Origin: Candidatus Methanomethylophilaceae archaeon
GTDB taxonomy: Archaea; Thermoplasmatota; Thermoplasmata; Methanomassiliicoccales; Methanomethylophilaceae
Reading direction: 5' to 3'
NCBI GenBank assembly: GCA_023230065.1
Contig: JALNYB010000001.1
Coordinates: forward strand, 1 to 64,000
DNA: 64,000 bases
Below the pieces are notes generated by a model. It did not search any database and had not been told where the DNA came from. It saw only the letters and a program-made list of their open reading frames with translations. How positions within the stretch are numbered: position 1 is the first letter of the stretch; each line of letters begins with the position of its first letter. Shown one piece after another: positions 1 to 11,460 of the stretch. The position numbers and the translations under genes are program-made.

Positions 1-7
1 CAACTTG

Positions 8-585
8 GGATCACCCCCGCATCTGCGGGGAACACGTCGGAGACCCTGCTCTGGATTCCGCAGATATGGGATCACCCCCGCATCTGCGGGGAACACAAAA
101 ATCGCCCGATGATAACCTGGTATGATGCAGGATCACCCCCGCATCTGCGGGGAACACGGTTTAACTTGTTTTCCAGCTTATTTCTTGTAAGGATCACCCC
201 CGCATCTGCGGGGAACACCCAGTCAAAACGGGATACGTATTCATAGGATGGGGATCACCCCCGCATCTGCGGGGAACACCTAATCCAAGCAGGGTAAAGG
301 TGATTATCATTAAGGATCACCCCCGCATCTGCGGGGAACACCCTTTTGCGAGAGTGAGAAGTCTTGCATCCAGAGGATCACCCCCGCATCTGCGGGGAAC
401 ACCTTTTCAGCGTAATAATCAACCGAGTTTTTCAAGGATCACCCCCGCATCTGCGGGGAACACTCAGGGATTGTTATTGATTCTACACTCGTATGAGGAT
501 CACCCCCGCATCTGCGGGGAACACACTGTCTGTCCTCCTACTCTGCTGTTGAATTTGGGATCACCCCCGCATCTGCGGGGAACAC
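8..585 (-). CRISPR. Type I-E CRISPR array, 10 repeats, running off the left edge
   Basis: Ten identical 28-bp repeats start at 8, 69, 130, 191, 252, 314, 375, 436, 497 and 558. The plus strand of each begins GGATCACCCCCGC and ends GCGGGGAACAC, so CCCCGC and GCGGGG form the hairpin. Nine complete spacers lie between them, all 33 bp except 280-313, which is 34 bp; bases 1-7 are the end of a tenth. Read on the minus strand the repeat begins GTGTTCCCCGC and ends GGTGATCC, the usual crRNA orientation of type I-E repeats. Transcription is therefore leftward, with the leader at the right end and the newest spacer at 525-557. No degenerate terminal repeat is visible; the array continues outside the window. 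Confidence 0.97.
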
Positions 586-700
586 ACTAAAACATAAAGG
601 ACTACCAGTAATTAATTTTTAGTATGTTAATCTTGAAAAATAATTAAAAAAAATTTAGTTTCGTATTTTGATAAATATCCTGACCTAAACAGAAATATAC
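586..700 (-). promoter_or_regulatory. Probable CRISPR leader
   Basis: The sequence directly right of the last repeat is very A/T-rich with runs of A and T, notably at 612-665, and contains no credible gene. Given the minus-strand orientation of the repeats, this is where the leader and the pre-crRNA promoter should lie. No exact promoter element was assigned. The right boundary is a guess. Confidence 0.6.
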
Positions 701-1039
701 ATAATTTGGGACGCAGAAGTCTTCAAGAATGATTGAAAAATAAAAGTGTTTTTATTCAAATAAGGTGCTGTGAAACAAACAGTATTCAGCAAATAGAGTA
801 TAGATATTCTTATTCTGAATGAAAATATGTTCATTTCGTATAGACTTGCTAAGACTGTATAGCATCTGATATCATCACTAAAAAGTGTAATGTGCATCGG
901 ACCTTTGAGGGTTTAGATGACTCTCCATCTGTCAATGGGGCGTTGATGAGGTCGCTCTCGGTATGGCAGGTTCGATACGGAGAATAGGGAAGAGACCAGG
1001 CACATCAACGGTATATATGCAGTGATAAGATCCAAGCCT

Positions 1040-1146
1040 TCTGCGAAATACATTATACATTCTCTGAATCATTTGACACTATGATAAAATGGGTGTTAAA
1101 CATCGTGGAAAGATTATTATCAGCAATTGGGAACCCATTTCTGAGT
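1040..1146 (+). pseudogene. Fragment similar to the 5' part of the tyrosine integrase at 14.6 kb
   Basis: Bases 1091-1140 resemble 14574-14621 at roughly 80 percent identity in the same orientation, including the shared words ACATCGTG and TCAGCAAT. The second copy lies in the upstream part of a decayed integrase. Read in frame this copy gives a short helix-like peptide containing VLNIVERLLSAIGNP and then stops, so it is a remnant, not a gene. It lies just outside the cas operon on the side opposite the other copy. The assignment rests on that single similarity. Confidence 0.4.
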
Positions 1147-1339
1147 AGATAATCGGAAATATTATGGTGATTTCGCTTCTAATTGGCCATTCTGGCCTGG
1201 AATCGTACGTATTTAGGGATCTGATCCGCTTTAATGGTATATGAGGCAGCGGAGCCATATAATTCGTGAACTGTCGAAAATTGGGCGAAACCCTTGTTCA
1301 TGAGTTCAAAATGTCCAGGTCAGGAGATATAGCATTTCA

Positions 1340-1346
1340 TTTATAT
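1340..1346 (+). promoter_or_regulatory. TATA box of the cas operon
   Basis: TTTATAT lies 26-32 bp upstream of the cas3 ATG. That spacing puts the transcription start at or next to the start codon and implies a leaderless mRNA. No convincing Shine-Dalgarno sequence precedes the ATG, which agrees with this. Confidence 0.6.
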
Positions 1347-1371
1347 GGGATGAAACGCTATTATCGCAAAG

Positions 1372-4131
1372 ATGTCTAACAATAGATGCGAGCCCATTTC
1401 TCAATTATCTATACGTGCAAAATCACTCTGGGCCAAAGCATCTAATGATTCTGAAAGTGAAGAATGGTTACCTTTAATCATTCATATGTCAGATACCTCA
1501 GGAATAGCTAGGTTGCTTTGGAGACAGTGGCTTCCTTATTCTCTTAAAGAAATTATTGTGAACGGTATCAAAAATGACAATAATATCTTGAATTTTGAAT
1601 TTGCAGAGGACCTTCTTGTTTTCTTAGCTGCAGCACATGATTTAGGTAAAGCTATACCTGCATTTCAAGGCAAACAAATAAATAGTAACCTAAACTCAAA
1701 TCAGGACTTCGCCACTCGTGTGATTTCATCAGGTCTAAAAATTCGTGATGATCTCTCAAATCCAAGAAGAATACATCATTCGTTAGCATCTGAGATGATA
1801 TTGAAGCGTAACGGATTTAACGACAGCCTCGGAGTTGTATTAGGAGGGCATCACGGAAAGCCCCCCTCATATGATGACATCGAAAATTTCAGTTCATATA
1901 GTGGCAATACAGGTTTCAAAGATAAAGACTGGGTATCGGTTCAAGATGAATTACTCTTATTTGACATTAACCTTTCTAATACCCATCTGGATATTATAAG
2001 GAACACATCGATATCTGTTCCGACACAATTCATATTGACGGGAATAATCATTATGTCAGATTGGATAGCTAGCGACGAGATCATATTTCCATACATTTCT
2101 GAGGATTGTGTAATCGATACAATAGAACCGATGCAAAGAGTAAAAAATGCGTGGGCCTCTTTGGAATTGCCATCTAGATGGGATCCAGATGAAAGTTGGA
2201 GAACAAGAGATCTGTACAAAGAACGCTTTGGATTCACACCTAGGCCTTTTCAAGACACCGTAAGATCTATTGTCGAAGATATGTCCTCTCCTGCAATTAT
2301 GATAATTGAGGCCCCAATGGGAGAGGGAAAGACTGAAGCAGCATTAGTTGCAGCAGAAATAATGGCGCAAAAATTCGGTTCTGGTGGGATATTCTTCGCA
2401 CTTCCAACTCAAGCCACTGCGGACGGTCTTTTTCCAAGAATAAAGGGCTGGATTGAAAAAACGATAAAATACGAAGACACTCACGCTATATTTCTAGCGC
2501 ATGGCAAATCCAGGTATAATAGGGAATATCGGGAACTTCGTTCCATGAAATTAAATACAGACGGCCTAAATGATAAAAATGATGGTATTATTGCGCACGA
2601 TTGGCTTCAAGGAAGAAAAAAAGGAATCCTATCTGAATTCGTAATTGGTACCGTAGACCAGGTGCTCATGTGTGGTCTAAAACAGAAACACCTATGTATG
2701 AGGCATCTTGGCCTTGCAGGAAAGGTCGTGATAATAGATGAATGTCATGCATATGATGCCTACATGGGTAGTTACATGTCCAAAGTGCTCCGCTGGCTAG
2801 GAACATATAAAGTACCAGTCATTCTCTTATCAGCAACCCTCCCCTCAGAAAGACGCAAAGAACTTATAGATTCATATACGAACAAAAAAATAAAAGAAAA
2901 CACTTCCAAATGGGTCTCCAATATCTCATACCCCTTGATTACCTATTCAGATGGAAAATGTGTAAAGCAAGATACTTCAAAAATTTCAAACAGAACATCG
3001 GAAGTAAAAATTAAACTTGTGAATGATGATGATGTCATCGAACACATAATGACTCTTTCGAGCGGAGGAGGTTATGTAGGTATTATTCTTAATACTGTTA
3101 AGCGTGCTCAATCGTTTACCAAAAAACTAAATGAACATCATCTTGATGAAGTTTGTTTGCTACATTCTAGATATATAAATATAGACAGAACCAGCAAGGA
3201 AGCCAAGGTCATGGGGATGCTCAAAGAAGATAGAGAGGGTCCACCGCACAGAACATTTATTGTAGGTACACAGGTGATTGAACAATCTTTAGACTTAGAT
3301 TTTGACCTCATTGTGACAGATCTTTGTCCGATGGATCTACTAATACAACGCATCGGACGGCTTCATAGGCATAATAATACAAGGCCACGTCTTTTGAAAG
3401 ACCCTTTATGTCTAGTTATTGATAATGGGTATGGTGAATTCGAGAAAGGTTCAGAGCATATATACGGCAGATGGCATTTGATGAATGCAAGATTTCTTCT
3501 CCCTGATCGGCTCTGTTTGCCAGAGGATATACCGCGGCTGGTTCAGGATGCATACAATCCCAGAGGAATATCCAACATCCCGGAAAATCTTAGGGAGACG
3601 TACGAGAAGGCAATGTCTGATGAAATCGATGAATTGAATAAAAAATGTAGAAAGGCTGAAACATTCCAAATCAGAGGACCTGAAGACGGCCTTAACCCTG
3701 TTATAATAAACTGGTTGGAAAACGATAAAAAAGATGATGAATTGTATGCGGAAGCTGCGGTGAGAGATACTAATGGTTCTTTGGAGGTCATCATCATACA
3801 GAAACGTAACGGAAGGTTCTACGTTCTTGAATGGTTGGATGAGTTCGGAGGAAAGGAGATACCTTATGACTCCATGCCGAATCAAGAATTAGCATTTGCT
3901 ATCGCTGGTTGTAAAATCTCGCTTCCGAATAGATTTACCGCATCTTGGAATATACAAAAAACTATAAATGAAATAGAAAATAGCAACAGTCAACTTCCTT
4001 CATGCTGGCAGGAATCGTCTTGGCTAAGAGGAGAACTATTCTTGATAATGGATATGAATCTGAGTACAGAGTTATTGGGGGAAACTCTTTATTATGACAG
4101 GATATATGGACTCAGTGAAGGGAGAGATTGA
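1372..4131 (+). CDS. cas3: CRISPR-associated helicase/nuclease Cas3 (type I-E)
   Basis: Cas3 is the HD nuclease and SF2 helicase recruited by Cascade to unwind and degrade target DNA. The 919-residue length is normal. The N-terminal HD domain shows H38, H89-D90 in AAHDLGKAIPAF, a second His pair in RIHHSLAS and a third in GGHHGKPPS. The helicase part has Walker A APMGEGKT at 314-321, the DECH box at 456-459, SAT at 487-489 and the motif VI region QRIGRLHRH. All catalytic motifs look intact. It is the first gene of the operon, and its stop overlaps the TTG start of cse1, so the two are translationally coupled. Confidence 0.97.
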   Translation: MSNNRCEPISQLSIRAKSLWAKASNDSESEEWLPLIIHMSDTSGIARLLWRQWLPYSLKEIIVNGIKNDNNILNFEFAEDLLVFLAAAHDLGKAIPAFQGKQINSNLNSNQDFATRVISSGLKIRDDLSNPRRIHHSLASEMILKRNGFNDSLGVVLGGHHGKPPSYDDIENFSSYSGNTGFKDKDWVSVQDELLLFDINLSNTHLDIIRNTSISVPTQFILTGIIIMSDWIASDEIIFPYISEDCVIDTIEPMQRVKNAWASLELPSRWDPDESWRTRDLYKERFGFTPRPFQDTVRSIVEDMSSPAIMIIEAPMGEGKTEAALVAAEIMAQKFGSGGIFFALPTQATADGLFPRIKGWIEKTIKYEDTHAIFLAHGKSRYNREYRELRSMKLNTDGLNDKNDGIIAHDWLQGRKKGILSEFVIGTVDQVLMCGLKQKHLCMRHLGLAGKVVIIDECHAYDAYMGSYMSKVLRWLGTYKVPVILLSATLPSERRKELIDSYTNKKIKENTSKWVSNISYPLITYSDGKCVKQDTSKISNRTSEVKIKLVNDDDVIEHIMTLSSGGGYVGIILNTVKRAQSFTKKLNEHHLDEVCLLHSRYINIDRTSKEAKVMGMLKEDREGPPHRTFIVGTQVIEQSLDLDFDLIVTDLCPMDLLIQRIGRLHRHNNTRPRLLKDPLCLVIDNGYGEFEKGSEHIYGRWHLMNARFLLPDRLCLPEDIPRLVQDAYNPRGISNIPENLRETYEKAMSDEIDELNKKCRKAETFQIRGPEDGLNPVIINWLENDKKDDELYAEAAVRDTNGSLEVIIIQKRNGRFYVLEWLDEFGGKEIPYDSMPNQELAFAIAGCKISLPNRFTASWNIQKTINEIENSNSQLPSCWQESSWLRGELFLIMDMNLSTELLGETLYYDRIYGLSEGRD

Positions 4132-5732
4132 CACCAGACGCTGATTTTAATCTGCTTTATGAACCATGGATATTGGTGATGAATCCATTTGGGGATGTTG
4201 AGGAGATAAGTCTCCTGGAGGCATTTGAACATGCACATGAAATAGTAAGGATTTCGGGAGAACTTCCAACACAGGATGTTGCAATACTCAGACTTATGTT
4301 GGCAGTGATGTATGCGGTTTATCAAAGAGAAGATCTTAATGGCAATATATTAAAACTGGAATCCGCGAGAGATGCTTTGGATCGCTGGAGAGAATTATGG
4401 CAGAGAAGCAGTTTCAATATGAACCAAATCAGCAGTTATCTCAAGAGATATGAGGATAGGTTTTTCCTAATCCATCATGAAAGACCGTTCTATCAAGTTA
4501 ATTTTAGCAATGGGACCAGTTATAAAACATCGAAATTGATAGGTGAACTGTCTGAAAGTAGTAACAAACCGAGACTTTTTCCAATCCGTACTGGGACTGG
4601 ACAAAATAGTATAAATTATTCAGAAGCCGCTCGTTGGCTCCTTTATTTGAATTCTTATGATGATACGTCATCTAAACCAACCCGTGATTCTAGTCAGAAA
4701 TTGCCATCAGTAGGAGTTGGATGGCTCGGGAAATTAGGTCTTATATATGCTACAGGCACAAATCTCTTTGAAACACTTATGATGAATTTCGTTTTATTGG
4801 ATCATAATGAAATGCCTTTTGAAAACGGACAGGCATGTTGGGAACTCAAGGCTGTTCATTCCAAAGAGCGTGTAGAAATTCCCATGCCGAATAATCCTCT
4901 GGAATTGCTAACACTACAATCCCGTAGGCTGCTATTATCTCGAGAAGCAGGAAATATTGTCGGCTACAAACTCTTGGGGGGTGATTTCTTTCCAAAAGAA
5001 AATGCATTCATCGAACAGATGACAGTATGGCGCAAAGATGAAAAAACCAGTGAATTCATTCCTAAAAGACATGACCCATCCAAAGCGCTCTGGAGGGATT
5101 ATGCAACATTGATTTCTAAAGGCGATAAAGACGGAAAACCTGGCATTGTTAGATGGGTGTCCTTATTACAGAAAGAAAATCTACTTCCTAGTCACGTATT
5201 AAGTTTTCAAACAGCAGGCATAAAATATGGTGATAAGGATTTCTTTGTAGATGATGTGTTCGAAGATAGCATATCGATGAATTCACATCTTCTAGCTGAT
5301 CTTCATCGTGAATGGAATAATAGAATTGGTGAAATTCTAATTAAAACTGATAAGTGCATATTGGAACTTGGTAATTTTGCAATAAATCTCCTTAAATCTG
5401 CAGGCGATAGTGATGAGAACAACTACAAAGGCGCATCAGCAAACGTCCGTAAAAAAGCTTATTTCGTTTTGGATGGTCCTTTCCGTCAGTGGCTGAAATC
5501 TATCGATCCTGATTGCGATGATTTGGAAATAAAAAATAACGAATGGCTTGGTAAAATGAGGCATATTATTTTGAATATAGGGGAAGAATACATACTGAAT
5601 GCTGATGAAAAATCATTTGTTGGAAAATCCATCATAGTTAGAAACAGAATTGTATCATCAATGAAGAACAATGCCATATCGTGGTTCGAATTGTTCAAAT
5701 ACGAAGTAAATAGGATAATTAGCGGTGAATAA
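4128..5732 (+). CDS. cse1: Cascade large subunit Cse1 (Cas8e)
   Basis: Cse1 recognises the PAM and helps open target DNA in the Cascade complex. The protein is 534 residues, slightly longer than the family norm of about 500. The family signature FNLLYEPWI lies at residues 7-15, so the start must be at or near the TTG at 4128. That TTG overlaps the cas3 stop codon (TTGA), and GGAGAG lies immediately before it. No ATG is available upstream of the signature. The gene ends overlapping the GTG-led 5' end of cse2. Confidence 0.95.
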   Translation: MTPDADFNLLYEPWILVMNPFGDVEEISLLEAFEHAHEIVRISGELPTQDVAILRLMLAVMYAVYQREDLNGNILKLESARDALDRWRELWQRSSFNMNQISSYLKRYEDRFFLIHHERPFYQVNFSNGTSYKTSKLIGELSESSNKPRLFPIRTGTGQNSINYSEAARWLLYLNSYDDTSSKPTRDSSQKLPSVGVGWLGKLGLIYATGTNLFETLMMNFVLLDHNEMPFENGQACWELKAVHSKERVEIPMPNNPLELLTLQSRRLLLSREAGNIVGYKLLGGDFFPKENAFIEQMTVWRKDEKTSEFIPKRHDPSKALWRDYATLISKGDKDGKPGIVRWVSLLQKENLLPSHVLSFQTAGIKYGDKDFFVDDVFEDSISMNSHLLADLHREWNNRIGEILIKTDKCILELGNFAINLLKSAGDSDENNYKGASANVRKKAYFVLDGPFRQWLKSIDPDCDDLEIKNNEWLGKMRHIILNIGEEYILNADEKSFVGKSIIVRNRIVSSMKNNAISWFELFKYEVNRIISGE

Positions 5733-5733
5733 C

Positions 5734-6333
5734 ATGGAGGAATCTGAACAGATATATGCTTTTGTAAGTGAAAAGATTTCGTTATTACAGATTGACGGAC
5801 CCTGGTCTAAGAGAATGCTTGCTAGACTACGTCGTGGAGTGGGAAAGGATCCCGTAGATACCCCCGATATCTGGGAAATAACATTTGGTGGCATTCCAGA
5901 ATCTCTGAGCAAATATAAATCCGACATCGGAACCACTAAAGCTGAGCTGGCAATACATGTTGCACTTACACTCTACTCTCTTCATCAACAGGGGAATGAT
6001 TTCTCTGTAAACGGAAAAAACGAGAAAAACAATAAGAACTCATTTGCATCCGCTTCCAGAAAGCTGATATTCCCGGATGGAAAAAATGAAAATGCCATAA
6101 AAAGGAGATTTGATTCTTTGATTACAGCACTAGATTTAACGGAATTCTCATATCATGCACGTGGTCTAGTACAAATGATGAGAACAGCGGATAAGCCCAT
6201 ACAAGTGAATTATCCACAGCTTGCGAAAGATCTCTACTTCTTTCAAATACCAGAAGGGAGACGGAGAGTACTCTTGAACTGGGGTCGTGATTTTTATAGA
6301 ATCGAATCAAATATAGACAATAAAAAGGAATGA
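5734..6333 (+). CDS. cse2: Cascade small subunit Cse2 (Cas11e)
   Basis: Cse2 forms the belly dimer of type I-E Cascade and stabilises the R-loop. The protein is 199 residues, all-helical in appearance and rich in Lys and Arg, including a basic stretch near residue 118 (AIKRRFDSL). It is identified by the conserved pattern RRGVGKDP near residue 30 and by its place between cse1 and cas7. ATG 5734 is preferred because GGTGA at 5724-5728 gives a well-spaced ribosome binding site. An in-frame GTG at 5725, overlapping the cse1 stop, would add three residues. Confidence 0.92.
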   Translation: MEESEQIYAFVSEKISLLQIDGPWSKRMLARLRRGVGKDPVDTPDIWEITFGGIPESLSKYKSDIGTTKAELAIHVALTLYSLHQQGNDFSVNGKNEKNNKNSFASASRKLIFPDGKNENAIKRRFDSLITALDLTEFSYHARGLVQMMRTADKPIQVNYPQLAKDLYFFQIPEGRRRVLLNWGRDFYRIESNIDNKKE

Positions 6334-6334
6334 G

Positions 6335-7483
6335 ATGATTTTAATGGAGAAAAGATTGTATATAGACATGCACATCATCCAGACTGTTCCGCCGAGTTGT
6401 GTGAACCGTGATGATACTGGAAGCCCTAAGACCGCAGTTTATGGCGGTGTGAGGCGTGCTCGTGTATCCTCGCAGAGCTGGAAAAGAGCAATGAGGGATT
6501 GTTTTAACAGGTCATTCGATGAATCAGAATTGAGCATAAGGACCAAAAAGATTGTTGAGCTGGTAGCTGAGGAAATAATAAAAAAAGATAAATCGATAAA
6601 TTCTGATGATGCCAAGAAAAAAGCCAATGAGATTATATCAACAGCAGGAATCAAAACAAAGGTGTCTAAAACAGATGACACTTTAGAGGCTCAGGCATTG
6701 TTCTTCATCTCAAGAAAACAAGCAGAAAATCTTGCTATTCTAGCTCTTTCTAATAAAAAAATTGATAAAAAAGATGCACAAAACGCTTTGAATAAAGGAC
6801 ATGGTATTGATCTAGCGCTTTTTGGACGTATGGTAGCAGATGATCCGTCGCTTAATGCGGATGCGTCTGCGCAGATTGCACACAGCATCTCCACTCATAA
6901 AGTAGAGAATGAATATGATTACTTCACAGCTGTAGATGAAAGGTCCCCGGAAGATAATTCAGGTGCAGGTATGATAGGTACAATTGAATTTAATTCTTCC
7001 ACTCTCTACAGATATGCGACGGTTGCAGTACACGATTTAAAAAAACAGCTGGATGATCCAGAAATCACAGCAAAAGTGATTAGTGAATTTGCAAAGGTTT
7101 TCACGATATCGATGCCTACGGGAAAGCAAAATACATTCGCCAACCGTACCCTACCTACGGCAATGCTGATTTCTGTACGCACAGATCAACCTCTTAATCT
7201 CGTCGCGGCATTCGAATCCCCGATATCTGCAGATACGATGGCCGGATACGGTATAAGATCAGCTGAGAGATTGGCCGAATATGAGAAAGAAGTATGCTGT
7301 ACTTTTACATCCGCACCAGTAAAAACATGGCAGATAGGCAAAGGCTTAGAGTTGATTGGTAACGCCGTGGATCTTCAAACCGCCTTAGACGAGCTAAGAC
7401 AATACGTAAAAGACTGCCTTGCAGCGTCCAATTCTGAAGATAGCAATGTCGATAAATTGAATGAACACCTACAGGAGTCGTGA
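6335..7483 (+). CDS. cas7: Cascade backbone protein Cas7e (CasC)
   Basis: Cas7 polymerises along the crRNA spacer and forms the Cascade backbone. The 382-residue protein begins with the type I-E pattern IDMHIIQTVPPSCVNRDD followed by GGVRRARVSSQSWKRAMR, both diagnostic for CasC. The C-terminal half carries the conserved FSISMPTGKQ-like stretch (here FTISMPTGKQNTFANRT). ATG 6335 follows the cse2 stop by one base and has AAGGA upstream. An alternative ATG at 6344 would remove three residues. The gene ends overlapping the GTG start of cas5. Confidence 0.96.
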   Translation: MILMEKRLYIDMHIIQTVPPSCVNRDDTGSPKTAVYGGVRRARVSSQSWKRAMRDCFNRSFDESELSIRTKKIVELVAEEIIKKDKSINSDDAKKKANEIISTAGIKTKVSKTDDTLEAQALFFISRKQAENLAILALSNKKIDKKDAQNALNKGHGIDLALFGRMVADDPSLNADASAQIAHSISTHKVENEYDYFTAVDERSPEDNSGAGMIGTIEFNSSTLYRYATVAVHDLKKQLDDPEITAKVISEFAKVFTISMPTGKQNTFANRTLPTAMLISVRTDQPLNLVAAFESPISADTMAGYGIRSAERLAEYEKEVCCTFTSAPVKTWQIGKGLELIGNAVDLQTALDELRQYVKDCLAASNSEDSNVDKLNEHLQES

Positions 7484-8217
7484 GAGCATTGAGCACATTG
7501 TTGCTCAGACTATCGGCACCTATGCAATCTTGGGGGTCATCGTGTAAATTTGAATCCCGAAAAACGGGCAGAGAACCCACTAAGAGTGGCGTGATAGGAA
7601 TGATAGCATCTGCCATGGGTATAGAAAGGACTGCTCCAGTTGACGATTTTAACAAATTGCGTTTTGGTGTTCGCATAGATCAGGTGGGAGAACTTATTAG
7701 AGATTATCATACTGTTCATCATCCTTATGACAACAAGCGCAGTTACATCACAGAACGCTATTATCTTGCGGATGCCACATTTTTAGTAGGTCTAGAAGGA
7801 GATGAAACAACATTGAAGAATATAGATTTCGCATTGAACAACCCTATGTTCCCTCTTTTCCTCGGAAGGCGCTCGTGCCCTCCCGCAAATAAGCTATCCC
7901 TGGGCTTACGGGATTCTAATCTGATGAAATCTTTGAATGACGAACCATGGATTGCATCGGAATGGTACAGGAAAAAAAGTGATCCTGAATTATATCTTGA
8001 AATTATCCATGATGCAAATTCTGACGATATTGTCACTATGGAAGAAAGGGATACACCAATATCCTTCAGTCAAATACATAGGAGATATGGCACAAGGAAT
8101 GTTACTCATGTTATCAACGGCGTGTATATCAGCAATCCAGATAGTCGTAGACAAAGAAGTATCGTATCTACAGAACATGATGCAATATTAGAATTAAAAA
8201 ACAACAGAGGTGATTGA
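7480..8217 (+). CDS. cas5: Cascade subunit Cas5e (CasD)
   Basis: Cas5 caps the 5' handle end of the crRNA in Cascade. The protein is 245 residues. It opens with LLLRLSAPMQSWGSSCKF and continues with RPT-like residues REPTKSGVIGMIASAMG, the standard N-terminal signature of CasD. The start is GTG 7480, overlapping the cas7 stop by four bases (GTGA), with AGGAG at 7471-7475. A His-Tyr motif region DYHTVHHPYD and the FLGRRSCPP segment match the family. It overlaps cas6e by eight bases. Confidence 0.95.
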   Translation: MRALSTLLLRLSAPMQSWGSSCKFESRKTGREPTKSGVIGMIASAMGIERTAPVDDFNKLRFGVRIDQVGELIRDYHTVHHPYDNKRSYITERYYLADATFLVGLEGDETTLKNIDFALNNPMFPLFLGRRSCPPANKLSLGLRDSNLMKSLNDEPWIASEWYRKKSDPELYLEIIHDANSDDIVTMEERDTPISFSQIHRRYGTRNVTHVINGVYISNPDSRRQRSIVSTEHDAILELKNNRGD

Positions 8218-8878
8218 AATATATCTTTCGAGAGTGGAATTGAATACGCGTAGACGGGAAACGATACAGTTGATGTCTTCTCCGCAGAGAATACATGCGA
8301 CCATAATGGCGAGTTTTCCTTCTTTCGAGAGAAAAGACCGCGTATTATGGCGGATAGATTTTCTAGGGCCTTCAACCTACGTTATAGTACAAAGCGATGA
8401 AAAACCAGATTTTCATCATATTATCGATCAATTCGGATGGCCTGCTTCAAATCAAACGTGGGACACTATACAATATGATGCTTTCCTCAATGGTATAATG
8501 AATGGTCAGGTTTGGAGATTCCGCCTCTTAGCCAATCCTACACATAGTGTTAGTGATAAGTTCCAGTATGAAAGCAGAGGAAAAGTACAAGCGCACGTGA
8601 CTGTAGATCAGCAGAAAAACTGGTTGATACATAGATCACAGAAACTGGGATTCAGCATAGAAGATGTTAGTCAAGATATAAAGGAACCAGCATTAGAGAT
8701 AAGACAAAGCGAAACAAAGAGATTTTTACGCGGGAATGAACATGTGACGTTCAATGCAGTAACATTTGAAGGATTACTAAGGGTTGAGAATGCAGAATTG
8801 CTGGTATCATCGATGAAAAAGGGCATAGGTCGCGCTAAAGGATATGGATGCGGTTTACTTACCGTGACGAGGTTGTAA
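8210..8878 (+). CDS. cas6e: CRISPR endoribonuclease Cas6e (CasE)
   Basis: Cas6e cleaves pre-crRNA at the base of the repeat hairpin and stays bound to the 3' handle. The 222-residue protein has the N-terminal ferredoxin-like strand followed by the conserved segment around H29 (SSPQRIHATIMASFP), the family's catalytic His position. The C-terminal Gly-rich loop is GIGRAKGYGCGLLTV. The start codon is GTG at 8210, inside the end of cas5. Its substrate should be the minus-strand transcript of the array at 8-585, whose repeat has the matching stable hairpin. Confidence 0.95.
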   Translation: MIEIYLSRVELNTRRRETIQLMSSPQRIHATIMASFPSFERKDRVLWRIDFLGPSTYVIVQSDEKPDFHHIIDQFGWPASNQTWDTIQYDAFLNGIMNGQVWRFRLLANPTHSVSDKFQYESRGKVQAHVTVDQQKNWLIHRSQKLGFSIEDVSQDIKEPALEIRQSETKRFLRGNEHVTFNAVTFEGLLRVENAELLVSSMKKGIGRAKGYGCGLLTVTRL

Positions 8879-10743
<1,865 letters not shown>

Positions 10744-10873
10744 CCGAATTAAAACATTACAAAATCTGATATCCATGCATGGACTTTCTAGTTAGTTAGT
10801 CAAAAATTATACAATCATCGCGTGGAAGAGTATACGATTTTTAGTTGTTTTTGAGGACAAATTTTCAAAATAA

Positions 10874-11256
10874 CAGATAGCATATCTACATGGAGCCCCT
10901 CATCAAAAAGCTTACGGACTAGTTGAAGAACAATATCGACCTCAAAATTATGTGTGTGATCCGAGGATTCGGTTAAAGGCATGCTTTTGTTGTGTTTCTT
11001 AGCTCAAGTAATTGTCTCGATGATGCGGTATGATATGCTGGAACCTAAAAATTGTTCTAAAGTATTTATCATTGATTCTCTGCATAATTTGACAGTTGCC
11101 TGTGTAACGACCGTAAGCAGACGACAATACGCATATATTCTCGAACTTCGAGGCCCTGAACTTACGCATTCTCAAGGATATGGTGGTCGTTTCAGGTTTT
11201 TTCCTGGGTTGAAGGCCCTCAAGGAATATAAGAAAGGACCTGAAGATATTCCGTAA
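10874..11256 (+). pseudogene. Remnant of a transposase C-terminus (IS1634/IS4-like, tentative)
   Basis: Two overlapping frames together read like the C-terminal part of a DDE transposase. The first contains AYGLVEEQYRPQNYVCDP and stops. The second begins near 10981 with LLLCFLAQVIVSMMRYDML and continues with a segment resembling the terminal region of IS1634-type proteins. A frameshift near 10975 joins them. No terminal inverted repeats were found and no start codon or ribosome binding site fits. The family name is a guess from pattern; that this is decayed coding DNA is more secure. It lies directly downstream of cas2. Confidence 0.35.
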
Positions 11257-11460
11257 ACGATGTGCGATTAGCGGATGTTCAAGTGTCAAATTCTTCAGAT
11301 TTTGAAATCATATGTTGAACTCAGGTTTCAACACGTTCTTGGCATCAGTACTGAAGGATAGGTTAGATTCTTAAATTCACAAGATTTTTCGGAGAGCCAT
11401 AAATATAAATTACATATACGGTTTGCTAGATTATATTTATGGAATCAGAATTTTTGATAC

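Larger units (their letters stand above)
586..1371. other. 786-bp gene-free region between CRISPR array and cas3
   Basis: This divergent intergenic region holds the probable leader at its left end and the cas promoter at its right end. No intact gene is supported: a 70-codon minus-strand frame at 685-897 has no recognisable content and no ribosome binding site. The middle, about 900-1150, looks like decayed mobile DNA, described separately. Nothing was recognised between about 1150 and 1330. Confidence 0.6.

Noticed and set aside
300-590. A 96-codon plus-strand frame across the CRISPR array
   Set aside because: It is made of the repeated peptide from the repeats and spacers; it reflects the array, not a gene.
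685-897. A 70-codon minus-strand frame in the CRISPR leader region
   Set aside because: No ribosome binding site, promoter fit or recognisable content, and it lies in the leader area.
10744-10870. A second CRISPR array downstream of cas2
   Set aside because: No copy of the repeat or its hairpin was found there.
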